From the NCBI GenBank assembly GCA_003554535.1, contig PWGT01000099.1, forward strand, positions 1-10,480: a stretch of DNA of 10,480 nt. The letters are read 5' to 3'. Below the pieces are notes generated by a model, which was not told the DNA's origin, did no database searches, and saw only the letters and a program-made list of their open reading frames with translations. Below, piece by piece: positions 1 to 6,072 of the stretch (its first letter is position 1; the number at the start of each line of letters is the position of its first letter). The stretch comes from Syntrophomonadaceae bacterium (lineage in GTDB: Bacteria; Bacillota_D; Dethiobacteria; DTU022; PWGO01). The translations under genes and the position numbers were made by a program.

Positions 1-386
1 AATGCCCCCATTTCAGTTAAACCACCCGGGGAAGCAGCCAGTATTATTGAAACAATATCCAGATCGGTAGTAAAACGCAGAAACAGTATAATCAACAGTG
101 TAAAAACAATCATTAAAAATAAAGCTAAAAAGGCAGGACCTGCCAGTTTTTTTAACTGGCTCAAAAAATCAGGAGAAAAACCTGCTCCTATGGTTATGCC
201 GATTAAAATCTGGGAAAACAGGATAAATGAAACCGGTAAGTTTAATAATGATTGAGTGTCAAGATTTTTATATATAATCACAGCAAATATCGCTCCAATC
301 ATCCCACCAGCTGGCAAATTCAATTTATAGCCGATTAACCCTCCGGCAATTCCAACCAGAACTAATTTAACAGCGCCCAGTTCCAT
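1..386 (-). CDS. AbrB-family membrane protein, N-terminal part (runs off the left edge)
   Basis: This is an open frame of 128 codons with no stop before the window edge, so the C-terminus is missing. It reads from an ATG at 386 preceded by AAAGGGG about 9 bases upstream. The protein begins MELGAVKLVLVGIAGGLIGY and is almost entirely hydrophobic, with roughly four membrane segments visible. Residues 117-126 read AASPGGLTEM, the hallmark motif of the AbrB family (PF05145, the 'ammonia monooxygenase/AbrB duplication' proteins), where an (A)SPGG..EM signature recurs. The family is poorly characterised: E. coli AbrB was linked to aidB regulation, and homologues are often found next to carboxylate transport genes. 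It is the last visible gene of the leftward operon, 78 bases after the VOC gene. A role in transport or export of an organic acid is inferred from context only. It is unrelated to the Bacillus DNA-binding protein also called AbrB. Confidence 0.85.
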   Translation of the reverse strand, partial: MELGAVKLVLVGIAGGLIGYKLNLPAGGMIGAIFAVIIYKNLDTQSLLNLPVSFILFSQILIGITIGAGFSPDFLSQLKKLAGPAFLALFLMIVFTLLIILFLRFTTDLDIVSIILAASPGGLTEMGA

Positions 387-464
387 AGTTCCTGCCCCTT
401 TCAGCTGTAATATTAATCCCTTGCTTAACCTTTAATTTGACAATAGTGTGATTGATTGGAGCTT

Positions 465-854
465 TTACTTTTCCACCACCAGTTGAAAAATCAAGCCCAA
501 TGGAGTGCCCTGCAAATTCATAAGATCCCAATTAATACCTTCTATGGGCTTGTCTTCCTTAAAGTTCAAACCCTTACCTTCAATAATTTCTTTTTGCTTA
601 TCTAAATCTTCGACAGTAAATGCCATATGGAAAAAACCCTCGCCGTTTGAGTCTAAAAATTTTTGGACTACACCATCAGAGTAAGGCGAAATTAACTCAA
701 TTAACACTTCCCCCGCCCTAAATAAAACTACATCTGCGCCCCTTGCTTCAAATCTTTCGCGGCCAATATACTCAAGACCAAGTTTTTCAAAATAGGGTAC
801 AATTTCATCTAGCCTTTTAAAGACAAAGGCAACATGATGAATTCCTTTAACCAT
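465..854 (-). CDS. VOC-family protein, methylmalonyl-CoA epimerase-like
   Basis: The gene encodes 129 residues, close to the usual 130-150 of stand-alone methylmalonyl-CoA epimerases. The ATG at 854 lies 7 bases after GGGAGG. The fold signature is two beta-alpha-beta-beta-beta units of the vicinal oxygen chelate superfamily: GIHHVAF at 4-10, LIELISP at 51-57, GFFHMAF at 73-79 and LIFQL at 121-125. By alignment from memory with epimerases, the metal ligands would be His7, Glu53, His76 and position 124. Position 124 is Gln here, whereas epimerases carry a conserved Glu that also acts in catalysis. If it is an epimerase it would interconvert (R)- and (S)-methylmalonyl-CoA, linking propionyl-CoA with succinyl-CoA, which would fit an operon predicted to release propionate. 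The Gln makes another VOC activity possible. It sits downstream of terminator-like hairpins, so it may be expressed less than the transporter genes. Confidence 0.8.
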   Translation of the reverse strand: MVKGIHHVAFVFKRLDEIVPYFEKLGLEYIGRERFEARGADVVLFRAGEVLIELISPYSDGVVQKFLDSNGEGFFHMAFTVEDLDKQKEIIEGKGLNFKEDKPIEGINWDLMNLQGTPLGLIFQLVVEK

Positions 855-891
855 TTATACACCTCCCGTTAACCATAGCCACAACCATATC

Positions 892-929
892 AAAAAATAC
901 AGTTTCTTCATTAACCGTATATGAAGAAA
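892..929 (-). terminator. terminator-like hairpin with U-tract after the permease gene
   Basis: Read on the minus strand, TTTCTTCAT (929-921) pairs perfectly with ATGAAGAAA (911-903) around a 9-base loop. Three bases later comes TATTTTTTG, giving a run of six U at 897-892. This has the shape of an intrinsic terminator, but the stem is AT-rich and only 9 bp, so it may be leaky and act as an attenuator between the permease gene and the VOC/AbrB genes. Confidence 0.45.
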
Positions 930-955
930 GGCCGAGAAAAAATTATATCTCAGCC
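930..955 (-). promoter_or_regulatory. second stem-loop directly before the terminator-like hairpin
   Basis: On the minus strand GGCTGAG (955-949) can pair with CTCGGCC (936-930), giving 7 bp with one G-U pair around a 12-base AT-rich loop. It abuts the 929-903 hairpin with no spacer. Together the two structures occupy most of the 183-base gap between the permease and VOC genes. They could form one extended transcript 3' end, or a processing and stabilising element for the permease message. The function is inferred from position only. Confidence 0.35.
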
Positions 956-1037
956 AAGAAACCTAAAGATAATTTCCTCCTATAAATTAGATTTTTAAAA
1001 ATTCAAATACTAATCACACTGAAAATCGGGTTCACTG

Positions 1038-2948
1038 CTAATTTTCTACAAGCGATACCTTTTCTTCTGATCTTTTTTTGTTTAAATACAATCCCAAAAT
1101 GCATCCACCTACACCAATCGCAAGCAGTAACGGGTTGTCAAAAATAATAAATAACAGGGTTAGTATAGTTGTTCCTAACATTATTAGCCGCTCTTTATGG
1201 TTCAGCTTCAACTTGAAATGGTTATTAAGGAAAATGGAGAAAGTGAAAAACAACAGCAATATGGCAAATATTGTTGAAACCAACCCATAAATCGTTTCAT
1301 AGTCTAAGAGTAGCTCAGGTGTGTAAATGAAAAAGAAAGGCAAAAACACTACAACATAAGCGGCTTTGAATACTTCAATCGCACTTTTCTTAAAGCTGGC
1401 ATCCGCTAAATTGCTTGCCAGAATCAAACCAATTCCAATTGGAGGAGTCAAATGAGAAATAACTGCAAAAAACAGTGGGAATAAATGAGCTTGTAACAGT
1501 GGAACCCCGGCTCTTAGTAGTAAGGGGGACAAAACTGTGGCAACTATAACGTAAGCTGCTGGTGTTGGTAGGCCTACCCCCAAGATTAAGCTAGCTACCA
1601 TAGTCAGAAGCAACATTACAAAGACATTGTCACCGGCAAAAGCACCAAATATCATGCTTAACTGGTGAGAAAGCCCTGTAATTTCTATAGCAGCGACCAC
1701 AACACCAACCAGTGCCAAGATAACAGCTACGTTCGAAGCAGTAAGAATTCCTTTAACAAATCTTTCCTTAACCTCAGGCCATTTTAAACGAGTCTTTTTA
1801 TTTAATCCGTACAAAACCCCCACTGCAATTACTACAATGGTACTCCAAAACACCACTCTCATCAATGAAAATCCACTTAAGAGGAGAAATATTAAAACTC
1901 CAAACGGTATAACAAAGCGAGGGGCATCAAAAAGCATCTGCTTCGTATCCAACTCATAATCTTTTCTTTGCATATCCATTTTTATTGCATTGGTTTCAGC
2001 ATATACAAGCAATATAAAAAAGTAAATTAAGGCTGGAACTAGAGCAGCAACCATAATTTCTATATAAGGAATTCCTGTATAAGCTGCCATCACAAAAACT
2101 GTTGCCCCCATAATTGGTGGCAAAAACTGCCCCCCATTTGAAGCAGCGGCTTCAATAGCTGCTGCTTGATGAGGTGTGTACCCGGAATCCTTCATTAAAG
2201 GTATAGTAAATGAACCAGTAACAGTAATGTTAGCAGCAGAACTGCCGGTCACAGATCCTAAAAGGGCACTTGTTATGATGGAGAGTGCTGCAGGGCCGCT
2301 TCTTAAAGCGTTTGCTGCTATGTTGCCTAACTGAACCACAAATTTTAAACCGCCAAAAGCATTTAATATTGCACCAAATGCAATAAACAAAAACAAGTAA
2401 TTTGCGCTCAGCTCAAGAAGACTGCCATATGATCCCCACGGTGATGTGACATCTGCTGCCAACAAAGTCACTGCCCTTCCAACTGAAGTAGAAGGAGCCG
2501 AAAAAGCGCCCGGTAAAACATCCCCAAAAAGAACATAAAGTACAGCAGCAAAGCCAAATGCCGGAAATACTAACCCAAATGACCATTTTACTAATAAAAA
2601 ACATATCACTGTCATCACACTGGCGGTGATCAAAGCCATTGTTGGTGGATAACTGGGGTCAGATAGAATAACCCTGTAATTTGTAAACAAATAAACAGTA
2701 GAAAACACTGCCATGACACCCATGAGCACGAGTAACATCCACATCAATCTTGTTTTAGCTTCTTTGAGCCTTGCGATTAATATCACAATAACTGCCAAAC
2801 CCAAATGAATAATAGTATGGGTCATAGTTTCATAAGGAAGAGTTTGAATATACCACAATTGGTATAAAAAGAGAATAACAATTAAACCCAACAAAAGGTT
2901 GTCTAAAACCCTATCCTTAAGGCCCACATTACTTTCATTAGTTTCCAA
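1038..2948 (-). CDS. TRAP transporter permease, 4TM/12TM fusion type (DctQM-like)
   Basis: This 636-residue polytopic membrane protein is the membrane part of a TAXI-type TRAP transporter, driving solute uptake with an ion gradient. Hydrophobic segments at about 17-36, 43-60, 68-88 and 103-121 form the small-subunit-like part. The large DctM-like part follows from about 125 to 550, with further membrane segments at about 555-575 and 588-620. Family motifs are visible: GSVTGSSAANITVTG at 231-245, then IPLMKDSGY at 249-257, AAASNGGQFLPPIMG at 267-281, LGVGLPTPAAYV at 456-467 and SHLTPPIG at 498-505. The start is a TTG (2948) placed 7 bases after GGAGG; the next Met is residue 42, inside the second membrane segment, so TTG is preferred. 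It follows the receptor gene, as usual for TAXI systems, after a 193-base gap containing a strong hairpin. The substrate is not readable from sequence; the neighbours suggest a branched carboxylate. Confidence 0.93.
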   Translation of the reverse strand: METNESNVGLKDRVLDNLLLGLIVILFLYQLWYIQTLPYETMTHTIIHLGLAVIVILIARLKEAKTRLMWMLLVLMGVMAVFSTVYLFTNYRVILSDPSYPPTMALITASVMTVICFLLVKWSFGLVFPAFGFAAVLYVLFGDVLPGAFSAPSTSVGRAVTLLAADVTSPWGSYGSLLELSANYLFLFIAFGAILNAFGGLKFVVQLGNIAANALRSGPAALSIITSALLGSVTGSSAANITVTGSFTIPLMKDSGYTPHQAAAIEAAASNGGQFLPPIMGATVFVMAAYTGIPYIEIMVAALVPALIYFFILLVYAETNAIKMDMQRKDYELDTKQMLFDAPRFVIPFGVLIFLLLSGFSLMRVVFWSTIVVIAVGVLYGLNKKTRLKWPEVKERFVKGILTASNVAVILALVGVVVAAIEITGLSHQLSMIFGAFAGDNVFVMLLLTMVASLILGVGLPTPAAYVIVATVLSPLLLRAGVPLLQAHLFPLFFAVISHLTPPIGIGLILASNLADASFKKSAIEVFKAAYVVVFLPFFFIYTPELLLDYETIYGLVSTIFAILLLFFTFSIFLNNHFKLKLNHKERLIMLGTTILTLLFIIFDNPLLLAIGVGGCILGLYLNKKRSEEKVSLVEN

Positions 2949-2961
2949 TGTCTACCCTCCT
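2949..2961 (-). promoter_or_regulatory. ribosome binding site that fixes a TTG start for the permease
   Basis: AGGAGGG at 2961-2955 on the minus strand, with 7 bases between GGAGG and TTG at 2948-2946. No ATG or GTG with comparable placement exists, so the non-ATG start is well supported. Confidence 0.75.
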
Positions 2962-3059
2962 AAATCATTGCTTTCTATCTATTAATGCATTAAAATTAGT
3001 ATTTATTTTGCTTCGGCTGTTAAAGTAGTCAAAAGAATAATAAAACCAAAGATTTTATC

Positions 3060-3096
3060 TGGCGGGCATGGCTAATTCTTTATACCATGCCCGCCA
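3060..3096 (-). promoter_or_regulatory. GC-rich intergenic stem-loop between receptor and permease genes
   Basis: TGGCGGGCATGG (3060-3071) is a perfect inverted repeat of CCATGCCCGCCA (3085-3096), giving a 12-bp stem with a 13-base loop. It starts about 45 bases after the receptor stop codon and lies well before the permease ribosome binding site. The minus-strand sequence after it (AGATAAAATCTTTGG) is not a proper U-tract, so a full intrinsic terminator is unlikely. Binding-protein-dependent operons often carry such a structure to protect the receptor message from 3' decay, or to terminate partially so that receptor exceeds permease. That role is inferred here. Confidence 0.7.
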
Positions 3097-3141
3097 CATT
3101 TTATTCCATTCTAAACTCTATCTTTGAAATATAACCAATCA

Positions 3142-4275
3142 TTACTCCCATTCACCAAAGAATCTAAGCTCAACATCATTGTCCATGTAATACTGTAAAG
3201 CTCCCGGATGATAGTGTTCTTCTCTTTCTTCTTGCGTTTCCCAGAAGGATGTTGCGACAAATTCACCGGTAATGCCTTTTCCGATGGCATGATAGGGCTC
3301 GAACTCTCCAGCATCAGCTGCTTCATAAAGAATCTCGGTAATTTCATATACTACATCTTCTGGCATTTCCTCGCCTGCCGCCCAGTATACAGGGTTGCTA
3401 ACAAATACCATGCTCTCTTCAGGCTGACCAGCCATATCATCTAAAGCTCCTGGAGGCATTACCATTCCCATCGGTGGAAGTTCATACTCACCTACAAATG
3501 GTTCTGTAACACATGCTTGTGCGACAGCTTCAAGGTTTTCTTCTACATTTCCTTGATTTGGATAATAGAGATCTCCCCTAGCACTAAGCTCGATCAAACC
3601 TGAGCTCATGGAGTACTCATCCGGGTAATAATAATCGAATGGTAAAACCCCCACATCAGCGGCACCATCCCGCAGTGCAGTCAGTCTTGATTCAATGCCA
3701 CCGTGCATAAAACTTACATCATCGGCATATTGTTCAACCCAGTTCTCATATATGTTCGTATATCCAAAATCAACTTCTCTTGGAACTACAACAGTTTTAC
3801 CAGAGAAATCAGCCAGTGTTTCAATGTCAGAATCCAGGGTTACCCAGGTTTCACTTAACATAGTCAAGCTGGCAATTTTTTTCGGGTAATAACCTTCTTC
3901 TTCACCCCAGATATCAGCGCCTGGGATCATGGTTACATTAATATGAGTAGCCATGTCTTCCTCACTATCCAACAACACCCTGGTGTTATCTGTAACACCC
4001 GCAGTAGCTATAACATCAGCACTGAGACGATCAGAGCGTTCATTAATAAATCCTGCCAGGGCATGGGAAACAACATACCACATATCTCCCGGTCGGCCTG
4101 CTGCAATTTTGATTTCAGTTATTTCATCCTCGACTACCTCTTCATCTACTTCGTCCACTTCCTCTTCTGGATCATCGACAGGCTCTTCGACAGGCTCATC
4201 TGCTTCACAGCCAGTAATCAAAAAACCTCCCAACAAAAATGCACAAACACATAACCATAAAACTTTCTTACACAT
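3142..4275 (-). CDS. TAXI-family TRAP transporter solute-binding lipoprotein
   Basis: This is the extracellular receptor of the TRAP system. The ATG at 4275 is chosen over the in-frame TTG at 4278 because GGAGGG ends 7 bases before the ATG but only 4 before the TTG; the protein is then 377 residues. A lipoprotein signal occupies 1-22 (KK near the N-terminus, a hydrophobic core, lipobox ITGC with Cys23). A strongly acidic linker (about 24-51, 18 of 28 residues Asp or Glu) tethers the binding domain. The domain starts near residue 55 (EIKIAAGRPGDMWYVV) and resembles TAXI proteins (TIGR02122 type) in the glycine-rich first strand, SGKTVVVPRE in the middle, and a small-ligand fold of about 320 residues. 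It lies 18 bases after the small hydro-lyase subunit and ahead of the fused permease. The ligand is probably the acid processed by the enzymes of the operon; this is inferred from gene order only. Confidence 0.9.
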   Translation of the reverse strand: MCKKVLWLCVCAFLLGGFLITGCEADEPVEEPVDDPEEEVDEVDEEVVEDEITEIKIAAGRPGDMWYVVSHALAGFINERSDRLSADVIATAGVTDNTRVLLDSEEDMATHINVTMIPGADIWGEEEGYYPKKIASLTMLSETWVTLDSDIETLADFSGKTVVVPREVDFGYTNIYENWVEQYADDVSFMHGGIESRLTALRDGAADVGVLPFDYYYPDEYSMSSGLIELSARGDLYYPNQGNVEENLEAVAQACVTEPFVGEYELPPMGMVMPPGALDDMAGQPEESMVFVSNPVYWAAGEEMPEDVVYEITEILYEAADAGEFEPYHAIGKGITGEFVATSFWETQEEREEHYHPGALQYYMDNDVELRFFGEWE

Positions 4276-4290
4276 CAATACGCCCTCCTT
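4276..4290 (-). promoter_or_regulatory. ribosome binding site deciding ATG over TTG for the receptor
   Basis: AAGGAGGG (4290-4283) is followed by CGTATTG and then ATG at 4275-4273. Spacing is optimal for the ATG and too tight for the overlapping in-frame TTG at 4278, so the receptor most likely starts one codon later than the longest frame. Confidence 0.65.
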
Positions 4291-4293
4291 TAA

Positions 4294-4773
4294 TTATTTA
4301 CTGGAAATATAATCCAACAACCCACCGGCTTTGACAAGATCCTGCATAAACGGTGGGAACTTCTGCGCCATTACTTTCTCTCCCCCGATTATAAGTTCAC
4401 CCTTAGAAAGATCTGCTTCCACATAATCTTGATCTGTAGCAGTTTTTACAGCCTCAGGGCAAATCATAATAGGAAGACCAACATTAATACAGTTTCTGAA
4501 AAATATTCTGGCAAAACTTTCAGCTACTACAAGAGAAATACCACTGCCCTTTAAAGCCAGGGGTGCATGTTCCCTTGAAGATCCGCAACCAAAGTTTTTG
4601 CCAGCAAAGATCATATCCCCCTTTTTTACTTTTTTGTGAAACTCGGGCTCTGCAGCCAATAAACAATACCTGCTTAACTCCTCTGGATTTTCGGAGTTAC
4701 AATACTCTGTAGCAATAATTTGATCAGTATCTACATTGTTTCCTAACTTATGAACCCTACCTCTCAATAACAT
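4294..4773 (-). CDS. aconitase-superfamily hydro-lyase, small (swivel) subunit; LeuD/DmdB-like
   Basis: This 159-residue subunit forms the swivelling domain of a two-subunit hydro-lyase related to isopropylmalate isomerase, homoaconitase and 2,3-dimethylmalate dehydratase. Visible motifs are NVDTDQII at 13-20, GKNFGCGSSREHAP at 58-71 (the conserved serine-arginine substrate-binding loop), and SFARIFFRNCINVGLP at 86-101. The short length matches the archaeal/LeuD2-type small subunit, not the roughly 200-residue enterobacterial LeuD. The specificity loop after NVDTDQII reads EYCNSENPEEL (23-33). Archaeal homoaconitase has YLRT and isopropylmalate isomerase YLVY at this place (recalled from Methanocaldococcus enzymes), so the substrate may be a third acid. 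Its ATG shares one base with the stop of the large subunit (TAATG), and GGAGG lies 7 bases upstream, inside the large-subunit gene: typical of translational coupling of complex partners. Confidence 0.92.
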   Translation of the reverse strand: MLLRGRVHKLGNNVDTDQIIATEYCNSENPEELSRYCLLAAEPEFHKKVKKGDMIFAGKNFGCGSSREHAPLALKGSGISLVVAESFARIFFRNCINVGLPIMICPEAVKTATDQDYVEADLSKGELIIGGEKVMAQKFPPFMQDLVKAGGLLDYISSK

Positions 4774-6050
4774 TAATACACCTCCAAAGGAGAAGCTAAC
4801 TGCCCTTTTAATGCGCTTGCTGCAGCAACATAGGGACTTGATAAATATACCTTGGAGTCAACATGTCCCATCCTGCCTGGAAAATTCCTGTTAGTGGTAG
4901 AAATTGCTACTTCCCCTTCGGCCAGGATACCTGAATGAAGCCCCGCGCAAGGTCCGCATGTGGGAGTAGAAACCACTGCTCCAGCCTCGATAAACTTTTC
5001 TACCAGGCCTTCTTTGACCGCCTGCAAGTAAACATTCTGGGTAGCTGGAATAATAATCACTCTTACTCCCCGAGCTACTTTTTTACCATCAAGTATTTGG
5101 GCAGCCTGGCGCAAATCACTAATTCTCCCGTTAGTGCAAGACCCAATTACTACCTGATCAATATTGATCGGCCCCTCTTTCTCAACCAGTTTATCCACCG
5201 TTATCACATTATCCGGGCTGTACGGAGCTGCAACAACCGGACTGAGATTAGATACGTCTATACTCACTTCTTCGGAATAAACCGCATCTGAATCACTTAA
5301 GAGTATGTCATACCCATCCTCTTCTACCCCACGTTCACTGTAAAAATCTTTAGTAACTTGATCAGCGAAGATAATCCCCGCTTTTGCACCCGCTTCAACA
5401 GCCATGTTGGTAATGGTCAACCTACCCTCCATGCCCATAGCATTGATAACCTCGCCACCGATCTCTAAGGTTTTGTACAGGGCTCCTTCCACTCCTAACC
5501 TCTTAATCAAATAAAGCACTAAGTCCTTGGCCACGACATATTCCGGCACCCCCCCAGTAAAATTAACCTTGATTGTTTCTGGCACCCTGAGCCAGCTTTT
5601 ACCTGTAGCCATTGCTGCTGCTATATCAGTAGAACCCATTCCTACAGATAATAACCCCAATGCACCATAAGTACAGGTATGCGAATCTCCACCTACAACC
5701 AGTTCCCCTGGCAAGACAAGTGCTTTCTCAGGTAACAAACCATGTTCTATACCCATTTCACCAAGCTCGTAATAATGTACTATTTCTTGCTCCCTGGCAA
5801 AGTCTCTCATTGTCTTCGCATGTCCAGCAGTAGTTACATCTTTATTAGGTACATTGTGGCTCGGCACCAGAATAATTTTTTCCGGGTCAAAAACTTTTTT
5901 AAACCCGTATCTTTTAAATTGCTTAATAGAAACGAATCCTGAGAGTTCATTGGCCATTATTTTACTAATCGGCGCAAAAACAAACTCTCCAGCCTTCTTT
6001 TCTTCTCCTACCTGTTTAGAAATAATTTTTTCAGAAAAAGTCAGTGCCAT
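4773..6050 (-). CDS. aconitase-superfamily hydro-lyase, large (Fe-S) subunit; LeuC/HacA/DmdA-like
   Basis: This 425-residue catalytic subunit carries the [4Fe-4S] cluster. The cluster ligands are Cys305 in VIGSCTNGR and Cys365 and Cys368 in TPTCGPCAG. Other family motifs are SHNVPNKD (64-71), GDSHTCTYGALG (121-132), GMGSTDIA (137-144) and TTNRNFPGRMGH (385-396). The length of about 420 fits the HacA/LeuC2 type that pairs with a short small subunit, as here. Members catalyse dehydration-rehydration of 2- or 3-hydroxy acids: isopropylmalate, homoaconitate, citramalate/citraconate, or 2,3-dimethylmalate/dimethylmaleate. There is no leuA or leuB in view, and the gene lies 22 bases after a carbon-carbon lyase gene and before an importer, which argues for a catabolic role rather than leucine synthesis. 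The closest known pairing of this dehydratase with such a lyase is DmdAB-Dml of Eubacterium barkeri. The start is ATG at 6050, with GAGAGG about 9 bases upstream. Confidence 0.93.
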   Translation of the reverse strand: MALTFSEKIISKQVGEEKKAGEFVFAPISKIMANELSGFVSIKQFKRYGFKKVFDPEKIILVPSHNVPNKDVTTAGHAKTMRDFAREQEIVHYYELGEMGIEHGLLPEKALVLPGELVVGGDSHTCTYGALGLLSVGMGSTDIAAAMATGKSWLRVPETIKVNFTGGVPEYVVAKDLVLYLIKRLGVEGALYKTLEIGGEVINAMGMEGRLTITNMAVEAGAKAGIIFADQVTKDFYSERGVEEDGYDILLSDSDAVYSEEVSIDVSNLSPVVAAPYSPDNVITVDKLVEKEGPINIDQVVIGSCTNGRISDLRQAAQILDGKKVARGVRVIIIPATQNVYLQAVKEGLVEKFIEAGAVVSTPTCGPCAGLHSGILAEGEVAISTTNRNFPGRMGHVDSKVYLSSPYVAAASALKGQLASPLEVY

Positions 6051-6072
6051 ATAACAATACCTCTCTCATTTT

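Noticed and set aside
3111..3347. Minus-strand frame overlapping the receptor C-terminus in another phase
   Set aside because: It is a shadow of the receptor gene; the receptor frame has family-wide similarity while this one shows no domain or start signal.
3953..4312. Plus-strand open frame of 119 codons, rich in Ser and Thr, opposite the receptor gene
   Set aside because: It is the antisense reading of the acidic GAA/GAT-rich tether; it has no ribosome binding site and overlaps a well-supported gene.
4294..6050. Leucine-biosynthesis isopropylmalate isomerase (leuCD)
   Set aside because: Sequence alone cannot exclude it, but the absence of leuA/leuB, the lyase and importer neighbours, the sigma-54 promoter and the unusual small-subunit loop favour a catabolic hydro-lyase.
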